Of a DNA stretch of 64,000 bases, positions 46,838-58,651 are shown piece after piece; the stretch's first letter is position 1, and each line of letters opens with the position of its first letter. The notes below the pieces were generated by a model. It searched no databases and was not told where the DNA came from. It saw only the letters and a list, made by a program, of their open reading frames with translations. The translations under genes and the position numbers were made by a program. This DNA is from Escallonia rubra (taxonomy: Eukaryota; Streptophyta; Magnoliopsida; Escalloniales; Escalloniaceae): positions 211,887-275,886 of the forward strand of contig JAVXUO010002995.1 of NCBI GenBank assembly GCA_033065855.1. The letters run 5' to 3'.

Positions 46838-47940
46838 TCTTAAAACAATCTAACAAATTTGGAAGATAAATGACATAAGTAAGATGTATGAAAATGCAAA
46901 AAAAGAATTAATTAGGGTTTATGGAATGTTGGAATAGTGACGTTTTCAATGAATTTGTTAAAATAAATCACGTGAAAATTTTAAAATATATATATAAACC
47001 CTAGTTTATGCAATTTGGAAAATTGTGAATTTTTTATGAATTGAATGTAAGTAACTATGTTGAAGCAAGTAATATGTATAACTAAACATGAATGAAGAGA
47101 TAAAACATCTAATTGCATGATCAATTTGAAGAAATTTTGACAGATAAAGAACCCTAGATTATGCAATTTGGGGAAGAACCAATTTTGGACAAATTGAATG
47201 TAATTAACCATGAATAATCAAGCAAATGACATATTTAAACATGAATCAAGTGATCAAACATGTAGTTGTTTAATTAATTGAAGAGATTTTGACATTACAA
47301 AAAACCCTAGTTTATGAAATTTGGGGGAAATCGATTGTTGCAAGAATTCATTTAATTAAACTATGTAGGATCATGTAATATGCATCCCTAAGCATGAATC
47401 AAGAGTTAAATCATGTAATAGCATGCTCAATTGAAGTAAATTAGCAATTTAAATTTACACAGATTTTGAACAATGTGGGTGAAATCAATCGGTGAAAGTG
47501 TTGAAATCATGTAATAGAACAAGAGTTAGGAAGGATTACATACCAATTTCAAGCCGATCTGCAAAGATTTGAGTCCTAGTGTGAGAGAAGAGAGAAAGGG
47601 GTTCGAAGGGTTTGAAAGAGAATGAGACATCTGCCGAAATGGGTCAGATTTATGCCCTTTTCGCGTAACGCAGTCGACTGTATTCAACACATGCAGTCGA
47701 CTGTATTTCAACATGCAGTGGACTCTAATGCCAAAATTCAAACAGTCTTGAAATTGAATATGCATATGTATATGTCAATATAAATGTGTACGAAGATAAT
47801 TTAAACACAAAGGATGAATATCAACAAACTCAATAATTTCGAGAGAAAATAACCAAAACATGCTATAAGCATATGAAATAATGCTCAAGCATGTGAAGTG
47901 CAACTTGTATGTTTGAACCACATGATGTATAACAATATAG
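46838..47940. repeat. Copia spacer with three ~154-bp diverged repeats
   Basis: Units start at about 46996, 47149 and 47303 with AAACCCTAGTTTATGCAATT or a close form, and contain AACATGAATxAAGxGAT. Two CAGTCGACTGTA motifs (47670 and 47694) match those in the LTRs. No gene is supported. Confidence 0.75.
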
Positions 47941-49974
47941 TTACACAGGTGAAGACATGTCAAGTTCTCTTCTAAAAGCGGTAAACCTCTTTGCATCTAA
48001 CGGTTTAGTGAAGATATCCGCTAATTGGTAATTTGTGTCCACGAAATCGAGAATGATATCACCTTTTTGCACATGATCACGGATAAAATGGTGTTTGATG
48101 TCTATGTGCTTGATTCGTGAATGTTGGATGGGATTTTTGCTCAAATCAATGGCACTCGAGTTATCGCATAAAATAGGTATGTGATCATACTTGAGTCCAA
48201 AATCCAAAAGGGTTTGTTTCATCCAAAGAATTTGTGCACAACAAGCACCAACCGCCATATATTCGGCTTCAGTAGTAGAGAGTGCAACCGAATTTTGCTT
48301 TTTGGAACTCCAAGAAACAAGTGAGTGTTCTAGGAATTGGCAACCTCTACTAGTGCTTTTTCTCTCGGTTTTACAACCGGCATAGTCGGCATCGGAGTAG
48401 CCAACTAGGTCAAAATAAGATGAGTTTCTAGGATACCATAATCCTAAATTGTGAGTGCCCTTAAGATATCTAAGGATTCTCTTAACGGCAAGTAAATGAG
48501 ATTCCTTAGGACAAACTTGAAATCTAGCACATAAACAAACGCTAAACATTATATCGGGTCTACTTGCGGTAAGGTAAAGGAGTGATCCGATCATATCTCG
48601 ATAGCGCTTAATATCAACGTCCTTACCCTTTTCATCTTTATCAAGCTTTAATGATGAGCTCATTGGAGTGTCAAAAGCATTTGATTCTTCCATGTCAAAT
48701 CTCTTGAGTTGCTCTTTGGTGTATTTGGCTTGGTTGATAAAGATTTCATCCTTGCTTTGCTTGATTTGCAATCCAAGGAAGAAGTTGAGTTCTCCCATCA
48801 TGCTTATTTCAAACTCCTTACTCATACAAGAAGCAAACTCTTCGCACAATGATCCATTAGTAGCTCCAAATATAATATCATCAACATAAATTTGCACCAA
48901 CAATAAGTCCTTGCCCTTAGATTTTATAAAGAGAGTGGTGTCAAGTTTTCCTCTTAAAAAATCATTTTCCAAAAGAAAGCTACTTAGCCTTTCATACCAA
49001 GCTCCAGGAGCTTGTTTTAAACCATAAAGAGCTTTGCTAAGCTTGAAAACATGGTTTGGAAAATTTTCGTGTTCAAAACCGGGAGGTTGAGCCACATAAA
49101 CTTCCTCTGAAATAAAACCATTTAGAAAAGCACTCTGGACATCCATTTGATAGAGTTAAAAATCTTTATAGCAAGCAAAAGCTAAAAGCATTCTAATAGA
49201 CTCAAGTCTAGTTACCGGTGCATAAGTCTCATCAAAATCAATTCCTTCATCTTGGTTATAACCTTGGGCCACTAATCTAGCCTTGTTTCTAACCACGACT
49301 CTGGATTCATCAAGTTTGTTTCTAAAAATCCATTTTGTGCCTATAATCCTAAAATTATGAGGTTTAGGCACAAGGGTCCAAATTTGATTTCTTTCAAATT
49401 GAACTAGCTCTTCTTGCATAGCAAGCATCCAAGATTCATGATGTAGAGCTTCGGAGAAGTTCTTCGGTTCAATTTGAGAAAGAAACGCTAAATTAACATG
49501 TTGTTGAAAAGAGTGTCGAGTTCTTACCCCACGCGAAGGATTACCTAAGATTTGATCGCTTGGATGATCTTTTTTGTAAGTCCAATCTTTTGGTAATACT
49601 TGAGAGTTGTCCAAATTTGAAGCATCATTGCTTGCTTCCTTGTCTCCCTCTTGAGAGCTTGATTGTAGCTCCCTTAGATCAATTTCTTTGGGAATGTCTT
49701 GTAGCATTTCACTTATGTCCAAAGTTCTCATGTCATTGTCCATGTCATCTACATTAACAATGTTAGTCCTCCGAAGAAAAGGATTAGTCTCATCAAAAGT
49801 GACATTAATGGATTCTTCTACAACCAAAGTACTTTTATTATAAACTCTATAAGTCATATTATTATTAGAGTATCCAAGAAAAATTCCCTCATAAGTTTTG
49901 GAATCAAATTTGCTAAGGTGATCCTTGCTATTTAAAATAAAGCATTTGCATCCAAAGACCCTAAAAAAGCTCAC
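47941..49974 (-). pseudogene. Copia reverse transcriptase and RNase H (with integrase C-terminus)
   Basis: The 49974 side starts in the integrase C-terminus (FFRVFGCKCFILNSKDHL), then reads IGTKWIFRNKLDESRVV and ARLVAQGYNQDEGIDFDETY, the RT start. A TAA near 49155 breaks the frame (family FKLYQMDV; here F, stop, LYQMDV). It resumes at MDVQSAFLNGF, with SKALYGLKQAPGAWYERL, the catalytic YVDDIIFG and TASRPDIMFSV. RNase H motifs are VGYSDADYAGC, LSTTEAEYMA and ADIFTKPLD. The reading frame is otherwise long and open. It copies the element's RNA into DNA in virus-like particles. Confidence 0.95.
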
Positions 49975-50790
49975 ATTAGGTTTCTTATCATTAAAAAGCT
50001 CAGAAGGGGTTTTAACAAAATTTGACGCAAAATAACTCTATTAAGTACAAAACATGCACAATTGACCGCCACCGCCCAAAAGTATTTAGGTAAGCCATAT
50101 TCGTTAAGCATTGTTCTTGTCGCTTCTTGCAAAGACCTATTCTTTCTTTCGGCAACACCATTTTGTTGAGAAGTTCTAGGAGCTGAAAAATTATGCGATA
50201 TTCCAAAGTCATCACACAAAGATCCTATTTTTGAATTTTCAAATTCTCTACCATGATCACTTTGAATGTTGGTTATTAAATATCCTTTTTGATTTTGAAC
50301 ACGTTTTGCAAATGAAGTGAACACATTTAGAGATTCATCTTTAATAGCCAAAAAGAAAGTCCAAGTACAGCGAGAAAAGTCATCAACAATAACAAAACAA
50401 TATGATTTACCACCAAGACTTGTAGTAGGGATTTGTCCAAACAAATCCATATGAAGTAATTGCAAGGGTCTAGAGGTAGATACCATTTTCTTCGGTTTGT
50501 GCGAGACTTTCTTTTGCTTACCCATTTGACAAGCATCACATATTTTATCTTTCTCAAACTTGATCTTCGGGAGTCCCCTCACAAGTTCTTTGCTTGAAAT
50601 CTCCTTCAAATGCTCCATGTGCATGTGACCAAGTCTTCGATGCCAAAGCCAAGATGTTTCACTAATAGCACTAAGACACTTGGCATCTTGGTTAGCTAAA
50701 TCATTTAATTGTATGGAGCAAACATTATTATCTCTACTTCCTACTAAAATAGTTTCATTATTTTTCAAGGATTATATAGTACAATGAGAA
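49975..50790 (-). pseudogene. Copia integrase
   Basis: It contains a zinc-binding HRRLGHMHMEHL and CDACQMGKQKK (HHCC) and then the DDE core: HMDLFGQI, SDHGREFEN and QQNGVAERKNR. A one-base loss near 50016 (AAAA for AAAAA) moves the frame to that of the next block. A stop near 50778 separates it from the protease side. The MULE at 50836-52008 interrupts the join to protease. Confidence 0.95.
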
Positions 50791-50835
50791 GCCTCAAAGA
50801 TTACTTTAAAACCTTTATCACTAAATTGACTAATA

Positions 50836-52008
50836 GGCTTAATTGTACTGTAGACCCTGAGGTTTCCAAAGATTTGCAATCAGAACCCTAAACTTTAGAA
50901 CTTGACATCCAAGACCCCAACGTTTGACACATGTTGAAATCTGTGGAGTTTATTAACGGGAGTCACATATTCCGTTATTTGTTGAGGGTAAAATCGTCTT
51001 CTTAGGTTAGTTTTAATAACTTTCCAACAAAATTATAATCTTAACCAATCTGATGACTGAGATGTAAACACGTGTAAAGGGGACAACCATTATGTGCTCG
51101 TAGACGTGTGTATAGGGGCTTAGAGAGAGAGTGAGGACAACCATGGAGTGGTTGCCATAGGTATATACATGTGATGGTGATGGTGTTTGAAGACAGTGGA
51201 TAGAAATTAAGAAGGTTACGTTTAAAGTAGCCAAGGTCGCAGCCTTGTTATGTGAGTTACGGACTGAAATGGTACAGCCAAGGGGCAGTAATGGAGATTT
51301 CAATGTGGTGCTTGATAGATGACATGAAATGGGTTTTGAAACGTGGGAGGAAGCAGATTTGTATTGTGTACCATATGTGGGTGTGTTGGAAAGAAAAACA
51401 AATGAGAAAAAGATGTGCAAATGGCTGGGTGTTTAGTGCTGTGTATAATGAGAGAGAAAGAGTGGGCTGCAGATTTCGGTTCAAGAGAGAAGGCAGCCAT
51501 GAAAACTACCAGGTGAGTGTATGAGTGTGCTTATGGCCTGTGTGTATGAGTGCCTGAAGATGGAGAGAAACTGTGGGTTTTGAGGTAGAGAAAGAGAGAC
51601 CACGGGCTGTTGCAGTAAGGATAGCAGCTGGGTGTTTAGGTGTGTATATGTTTGTGAGTGCTGAGTGTGAGAAGAAAGAAAGAAGGGAGAAGAGAAGCTA
51701 CAGCCGTGAGTCAGTAGCTGTGTATGTGTGTGCGTGCGTGGGTGTTTGTGTATATATAACCGTGTAACATATTTGGCGCCAAAAGGGAACAGGGAAGGTG
51801 GGATTTTCCCTCCATTGGAAAATACAAGAGAGAAGGACCTAAATACCCCCGCAGTTAGGATTTTACTAACGGAATATGTGACTCCCGTTAATAAATTCCA
51901 CATATTGCAACATGTGTCAAACGTTGGGGTCTTGGATGTCAAGTTCTAAAATTTGGGGTTCTGATTGCAAATCTTTGGAAACCTCAGGGTCTACAATGCA
52001 ATTAAGCC
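50836..52008. mobile_element. MULE inserted in copia pol, 1173 bp
   Basis: Inverted ends GGCTTAATTGTACTGTAGAC and GGCTTAATTGCATTGTAGAC (reverse complement) continue as near-identical TIRs for about 150 bp. The 10-bp duplication TTGACTAATA is perfect (50826-50835 and 52009-52018). The interior contains TGTG-rich sequence but no transposase. Removing the element rejoins the protease end LKHNLL to ISQFSDKGFKVIF, so the insertion post-dates the copia element. Confidence 0.95.
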
Positions 52009-52018
52009 TTGACTAATA

Positions 52019-53105
52019 CTTAGCAGATTATGCTTCAATCCTTCAACATATAACACATTCTCAATTGAATGTGGTTCCTTAGCAATAGTTCATTTACCTT
52101 TGATTTTTCCTTGAGAATTGCACCAAAGGTCACATTTCCTCCTTCTTTAAGATCAATTGAGGTGAAAAAAGATATGTTGCCGGTCATATGTCTTGAGCAT
52201 CCACTATCAAGAATCCACTTCTTGCTACTAGATTTTGCTTTGAGACATACCTATAAACACAAATCAAGTAGTGACTTTTGGTACCCAAATTTTCTTGGGT
52301 CCTTGGGTGTTAGTCTTGCATTTGTATTCTTGACCTTTCACAACCCACATTTTCTTTCTACCTCTTACATAAACAATTCTATAAGGACAATAATTAGTCG
52401 TATGCCCTTTCTTGTTGCACCAACCGCAATGTGTAAATGGTGTGCAATAGTTCTTTGGTTGTTTTGAATGAATGTTCAACCTAGCTTGTTGTTGAAAGAT
52501 TTTAGGAGGCAAGGCCAAGGGATCTAATCCAAGACCACCTTTGTTTAGACCAATTCTTTGGCGTCCAAGCATGACATCCAAATTCTTTTGACCATCAACA
52601 AATTTTTCAAGACATTGTTTCAAATCACAAATCTCAACTTTTAAATCTTCATTTTGTTTTTCTAAAGCCAAAGTTTTGGAAGAGATTTGTTTTGAGCTAG
52701 GAGTGGTAACAAATAATTCAACCAAATCGTTATTCACATTTTTCACATATAAATGGTTGGAAATGCATTCATTCTTGGCATGCAACTTATTATTTTCCAT
52801 TAGCAACTTCTCAATTTGCTTATTAGCATCAAAGAAGTTTTTTGACAAAATAATATTTTTCTTAAAAAATTTCTTGGATTCCTCATAAAGGCTATTATAA
52901 GCATCTTCAAAGCTTTCACTATCTCTATCGCTATCGGAAGAAAGGCTTACCTCATCATTTGCCATGAAGCATACATTTGCTTGTTCATTCTTCTCATTGT
53001 CTTCATCACTTGAATCGAAATCACTCCATGTTGGAGTATGTTCGACATTCATGACTTTTTCCTTCTCTTTGTTCTCTTTCTTATGAAATTGTCTTTTCTT
53101 CGCTC
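52019..53105 (-). pseudogene. Copia gag C-terminal extension and protease
   Basis: The frame starts with an acidic segment (TWSDFDSSDEDNEKNEQANV), a predicted coiled coil (KKNIILSKNFFDANKQIEKL...), and a second zinc-knuckle-like CGWCNKKGHTTNYC. It ends at a TGA near 52264. The aspartic protease follows in another frame with the catalytic ILDSGCSRHMTG. This acidic/coiled linker is typical of SIRE-type gag-pol. Confidence 0.85.
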
Positions 53106-53109
53106 TTTC

Positions 53110-53962
53110 TCATACATCTCTTCTTTCCTTCTTTTCCCTTTTGTATATAGGACAATCCATCTTCATGTATCCTAGTTTGTGACATTTGTAGCAAAGCTTC
53201 TCTTCGTTGCTAGCGTTTTGTTGCCATCTCCCAACATTCCTTTTAAATCTCATGAACTTCTTGAAGTTCTTTGCAATCATTGCAACATCAAATTCTCCTT
53301 CATCATCACTTGACTCAAGGTTTAAAGATGAAGCTTTAAGAGCAATTGATGTTGGCTTCTTCTTGATGTCCTCTTGATCAAAAGATTTGAGTTGCATTTC
53401 GTATGTCATTAAAGAGCACATCAATTCATCAAGAGGAAAGATGTTAAGATTCTTTGATTCTTGGATGGCGGTGATCTTTACATCCCAAGCTCTTGGTAAA
53501 GACCTAATCACCTTTCTTATGAGATCACCATTAGTGAATTTTTTGCCCAATTGTTTCAAAGGATTCACAATGTTAGTAAACAAGTATTCATATCCATAAT
53601 GGATTCATTAGGAAGCATTTGAAATAACTCATAATCTCTAAACAATAAGTTCATTTTGGAATCCCTAAAAAGTGAGGTTCCTTCATGCGTAACTTGTAGA
53701 GTATTCCAAATACTCTTAGCAAAATTGCACATAATGACTCTATTGAGTTCATTTGTCTATATTCCGATTTGGTTTTAGGCTTCTCATCCTCGTCAACCAC
53801 CTTCATCGGAACAAATGGGCCATTCTCAACAATGTACCACATCTCATAATCTTAAGACTCTAAGTAGATTTTCATCTTAACTTTCCACACACTATAATTG
53901 ATCCCATTAAACAATGGAGGCCTAGTGGTAGAGCTACCCTCCATTCCCCCAACGTAAGCCAT
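53110..53962 (-). pseudogene. Copia gag
   Basis: The ATG is at 53962: MAYVGGMEGSSTTRPPLF, then YSVWKVKMKIYLES, a TAA, DYEMWYIVENGPFVP. After a frame change near 53600 it continues MFTNIVNPLKQLGKKFT and ends with the CCHC knuckle CYKCHKLGYMKMDC and a TGA at about 53109. The stop and shift make it dead. Gag forms the particle coat and binds RNA. Confidence 0.9.
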
Positions 53963-54007
53963 GATCGATTAACTCTCTTGGTGTTACCCAATATATCAAG
54001 AGTCGAG

Positions 54008-54019
54008 GCTCTGATACCA
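54008..54019 (-). other. Primer-binding site (initiator tRNA-Met)
   Basis: Minus-strand TGGTATCAGAGC lies 2 bases after the 5' LTR end, the usual plant copia priming site. Confidence 0.9.
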
Positions 54020-54021
54020 CT

Positions 54022-55306
54022 TGAAACCAAAAAGATAACCCTAGGGGGGGGGGATGAATAGGGTTTTAAGACTACTTTAAATAATTAACGATTAAACACT
54101 ACAAACTTAGAGGAAAAATGAAGAACACTTAAAAAGCTTCAACAACAAACCTCAAAACACAATAACTTAAATAAGCAATCTATCCAATCTCCACACAAGT
54201 ATAAAACAATAATAAAGAGAGAAGGGTTTAGAGTTACTTGATGCTTGAGATTTAGATGGTTCGGCTCGAACTACCCTCAAGCCTACGTCCACCCTTTCAA
54301 GGAAGTCCCTTGAAAGGCCCTAGAATTCACTAGTCTGATCTTCCTTACGGGTTAAGATCGAACCGCTTACAATCCCTTTATGCTATACCCACATCAAGAA
54401 TAAGCTTTGACAATCCCAAAGCTCCAAAGCTTGACAACCCCAAGCTTTGATACAAGAAACTTTAGATGATGAAAAATGTACAAGATTTCACTCTCAAGAA
54501 GTAGATGAGTACAAGTTCAAGCTCTAGAACAAGAGAGATGAGTGTATGATGACTTAATGAAAGTGTGTATCTCTCAAATATAAGCTCACAATAAATGCTC
54601 TCTTGAAATGGATGAGAAAATGTTGGAAACCAAGAGAGATTGAACAATTGCTTTGATCTTTGAGAATATGTAAGATAAGAAAGCTTTGAATGCAATTGAT
54701 GAATCAAAACTATGCCCAAGATGAGTATTTATAGAGTTGGGAATTAATATGACCGTTTGGAGTTAGGTGGAGCATTAAATGCGCCAAAAACGGTAAATAC
54801 AGTCGACTGTAATGTGCCATTGCAGTCGACTGTATTCCCAAAGTAGCCGTTGGAAATTCAAAATTTCTAACTTGCAGTCGAATGCATTGGAATACAGTCG
54901 AATATAATACCTCACTACCCAACTTGCAGTTGACTGCATTCCAATGCAGTCAACTGTATTCCAGAAAATGCAGTTTCCTTATTTTCAAAGAATGAAAAAC
55001 TTTTATGCATGCAAGAGAAATCTATGGGCAAATTCTAGATATACAGTCATCGTTACGATCATCTCTCTATGTCTAGTTTACAAAGAAGGAAATAAAAGCA
55101 TTGTAAAATTCAACCGACGAATTTCTTATTTAGAGCGATCCGTTGAGTGTCATTGATCGATTTGCTCGTTTAGTTGTCTGTTTGCATGAGTATAATATTG
55201 TACCTATTTCTTCATCAACTCAATGCATGTTAGACAACATAATTATCAATGTTAGTTATCATCAAAACCAACTATAATCCTAGGTTAAATAACTGTAGGG
55301 TTAACA
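54022..55306 (-). repeat. 5' LTR of the copia element, 1285 bp
   Basis: It begins TGTTAACCCTAC and ends GGTTTCA on the minus strand. It contains more CAGTCGACTG-type motifs than the 3' LTR and a TATA-like CTATAAATAC near 54724-54735. Confidence 0.95.
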
Positions 55307-55364
55307 GGTACCTCAGGCTATATTAGAATTTCTGACAAAATTTAATAATTTTCTAAAATGCAAT

Positions 55365-56701
55365 CTATTCCCATAAGTTCAACATAAAATTTTGATTAGC
55401 TTGTCGTGCTTCTGCTCCCATATCTATTGTATTTTGGTTGTGGTGATCCATAATTTCAAGAATATCCCCATTGTCAAATCGCTTAAAAAGGCAATCTGTG
55501 ACAATTATTTTCTGAAGGAAATTATGTACATTTGCAAAAGGAATAACAATATTCATTTGTACTTGAACATGATATGGTGACATCCTCTTCAATTGTGGGA
55601 ATCAAGCCTTTAAGGACTCCGAAGGAACGCTCTATGACATTTCCAATCTAGCATGTGCATGGTTAAATCGTTCTTCTTTTGTTCTTGCACGATGACCACG
55701 TGCAAAGTCCGCCAACCAATAACGCACATTGCAAAAAGGTGCCATAATTCTACTAGTATATGTAAATGCAGCATCACATAAATAGTACTTATCTGTAATA
55801 AATTCATTTATTTCAACAATTTAGTATTGGTTTAAAATGAATGTCCATACCATATATATTGAGGCACCATATTTCAATACAGGGGGACGGAAATAGAAAA
55901 AGATTAGCAAGATCCCGCATAGTTTCTATTAACACCCTTTCAGTCATTTGAAAATCATATTAAAGTCACATATGGCTAGAAACATTTAGTAACGTTCACC
56001 CCTTCATCTTCCTTTATATTTTGCTGATCAAGGGATACGACAAAATGAATAAGGCTTCTGTCTAGTGCACCCACTGCACTCTACGGCCAAATTAAAAAAA
56101 AAAAAAATATACCACCACATAGGATACAAGTGAATATAAAATTATGCCTATAAGCATTTTCTTGTTCACTTAAAAAAAATATGTCACTGAAAACTTTAAC
56201 GAGATCTAACTTTGTATTTGTACATGAAACACGTGTCTGAACCGACGATGGTACCAAATCTGATTGGCATTAGGATTATATGCGGTAGGAACAATCATTT
56301 CCTTGGAAAATTTTAGCATTGCTGATAACACCTCAAGAAAATACCTATGCACGATATGCGTTGAATGGTTAAATCTTCGTTTAACAAATCGAGTCCTTGT
56401 GCATTTTGGCTCAAAATTACCAAGAACATTGCCATATTCTCGCATATGGAAACATAACGACTATCCTTTAGTAGCCCTCGAGTGCAAAAGTGGTTACAAT
56501 TTTAAAAAATGTTTGTTTGTGCATCTTTAAAATCTCTTGAGAATGAGCGGGATTTCCATTCATTAGCTCGTCTAAATATCCAGCTCCACGAAGCGAAGTA
56601 TTTGTATTTGGTCTCTCTTACAACGTCTTTGTTTTAAAATTTTCATTATGAGAATGGTTGTAACAACTCTTTAGGGCATCTTTTTTATTTATGTTCACCA
56701 T
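55365..56701 (-). pseudogene. PIF/Harbinger transposase (DDE_Tnp_4 type), decayed
   Basis: From an ATG at 56701 the frames (shifting repeatedly) read SLRGAGYLDELMNGNPAHSQ, RTRFVKRRFNHSTHIVHR, then IHFVVSLDQQNIKEDEGVNV, YYLCDAAFTYTSRIMAPF and RFPQLKRMSPYHVQVQMNIV. This is the order of Harbinger nucleases, including the region of the catalytic DDE. Several stops and shifts remove function. It pairs with the ORF1 relic at 56933-57260. The copia element inserted just 3' of it. Confidence 0.85.
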
Positions 56702-56932
56702 TATATTCTATGCGTTTGAGGACAATATAAATGAACAGTAATGTAAAGTCAATAATCAGCACAGTAAAAGATAAACATGATTATTACACTCACACATCAT
56801 AAAACAACCTTATCCAACACTCCAAAAGGAAACAAAATGAAAAAGAAAAGATAGTTCATTAACTTCCTACTAGTCCAACAATCATTTAAGAATCGCATCC
56901 CTAATCAAAACACTATACGAACCAAGGACACT

Positions 56933-57260
56933 TCACATAAGTCCTAGCTTTTTTCCATTCATTTGTATCCAAGTTTTTCTAACTTCTTCTGGAGTTTGAC
57001 TGAGCATCATCCACTGTTCCCTGTATGCTTTACTTTCACAAAAAATGCTGCATGCAACAACGTATAAGTGATCAGTCACTTGTATCGTTTGCATCTCCTT
57101 TAAGATACGATTGCACTCCATGCGTGGCCCGTCTTGTTGGTCATCAAGCTTCTCAAATTTGTCTTTCTTAAGGCGTTTGACTTTTGATTTTGGTACATCC
57201 ATCGGGAAATCAAGTGTAAGAGACACATCAGAGTCATCGTCAACATGTATTAGATACTAC
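56933..57260 (-). pseudogene. PIF/Harbinger ORF1 (Myb/SANT gene) C-terminal relic
   Basis: It reads MSLTLDFPMDVPKSKVKRLK and CSIFCESKAYREQWMMLSQT, near-identical to the C-terminus of the 16079-16985 protein. The DNA-binding N-terminus is missing, because homology ends near 57260. Non-coding sequence down to 56702 also matches 16986-17276. Confidence 0.9.
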
Positions 57261-58119
57261 TATAAAAGGTTAAAGGTCTAAGCTTTTGTAATACAAAACA
57301 GGAAAAGTGTCGGTAAAGAGGTTTAAAAGTTTTGCACAAAAATTTCGACGGAATCACTCTGTAGGCAGCATTTTCGAACTGTGACCATGGTGGTCAAAAA
57401 ACTTCTCTCAGGCCTAAGAGCAGCTTGAACACATATCCAACGAGGTACTTAACTTCTGAATGCCAATATATCTATACTGGCATACTTATGGGCATAGCCC
57501 AGACATTTCCATCAAGACAAAAACTGAGAAAAATCATAAGTGTTTGCTCAGTTTAATCTTATGATCTCTACTCCAAAAAACATGACATGTTTAACTCGTA
57601 AAATTAGCAAGTTTGAAATACAACTAGAATGCAATGGGGGGAGAGAGAGGGAGAGGGAGAGGGAAGAGAGAGAGAGAGAGAGAGCTAATTTTGTATGAAG
57701 TGATATCAATACCGTTTTGGGATCTTTGATCTCTTTGGTTTGATTTAGATTCCTTGCATAATTCAGGTGCCTTGGTTTTACCTTTTAGTTGGGTTACTGT
57801 CATACACATGAAAATTGTGACCTTCACAAGCTTAAGCAATTTTTATGATGATGGCAATCAAATACAAGTACGCATATCACATGGTCAAATACCTTAGATG
57901 ACTTGTCAAAGGTGGATTTAAGAATTTTGGTGTAATATACTTCATTGGGTCTGATCAGTAAGATAAGATTTGATGAGTTATAGTAAGTCATGTGTCATAT
58001 GACTAGCTAGCCTGAGCATGAATCTGATTGCCCTCTTTGGCATTAAGGTTTTTATGATTAAGAGTCTGATTCAGATCCTTTGGTGCTCTCTCATCTTTGT
58101 TAATGGCAAAAAGTTGCAG
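57261..58119. other. Unassigned stretch with a (GA)n block
   Basis: No gene was recognised. A (GA)n block is at 57638-57682. A first exon of the HIPP-like gene would be expected here but could not be placed. Confidence 0.4.
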
Positions 58120-58651
58120 AAAGTAGTGTTGAAATTGGAATTCCATCATGAAAAATCCAAGCAAAAAGCCATGCAGAAAGTCTCTAACCTCTCAGGTATT
58201 CTACCAATAATTTCTCTTAGCTTTGTTTATGTCCAAAGAGAGAATGTCTTAGCTCTTACCTCTTAGGACTATGAAGATTTTTTCAAATCTGAAAGGGGGT
58301 TGTGTGTGAAATTTGCAGCGGTTGAATCAATTGCGATGGATCCAAAGGACAAGAAATTAACAGTGTCAGGACATAGATCCCGTAAGAATAATGGGAAAAT
58401 TAAGGAAACTATGTCACTTAGAGTTAGTGAGTGTGGGGCCAGCACAAGATCCTGAAAAGGAGGAGGAAAAGCCCAAGAAAGAAGAGGCCAAGAAGCCAGA
58501 AGAGAAGAAGAAGTATCTTAGAAGGAGTCAGTTACTGCTCTTTCTTTATATGTTTGTATGCACGGTGTTATTTAATGGTAAGCAAGAAATAAAGTTTCCT
58601 CCAAATCCTTTGTTCTTTGAGTGCTTCATCTGTAAATTAGTGTGGGTGTGA
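58120..58651 (+). pseudogene. Heavy-metal-associated isoprenylated protein (HIPP)-like gene, frameshifted
   Basis: The exon after AAGTTGCAG (58120-58195) reads KVVLKLEFHHEKSKQKAMQK. After an intron (58196-58318, acceptor AAATTTGCAG) the frame reads VESIAMDPKDKKLTVSG. Together they form an HMA domain of the subgroup without the CxxC pair. A 2-base loss near 58370 shifts the frame. It resumes as GKLRKLCHLELVSVGPAQDP and a KEEAKKPEEKKK linker, then diverges into an unrelated tail. The usual C-terminal CaaX prenylation motif is absent. HIPPs bind metals or target proteins at membranes. The start exon was not found. Confidence 0.75.

Larger units (their letters stand above)
43749..55306 (-). mobile_element. 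Ty1/copia retrotransposon, SIRE/Maximus-like, 11.6 kb, complete but dead
   Basis: LTRs at both ends have TG...CA termini and are flanked by the 5-bp duplication GGTAC (43744-43748 and 55307-55311). The primer-binding site TGGTATCAGAGC and the polypurine tract place the 5' LTR on the right. Minus-strand order is gag, protease, integrase, RT, RNase H (copia order), then a third ORF before the 3' LTR. The size and the extra ORF fit the SIRE/Maximus lineage. Multiple stops, frameshifts and a 1.17-kb MULE make it non-autonomous. Confidence 0.95.
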
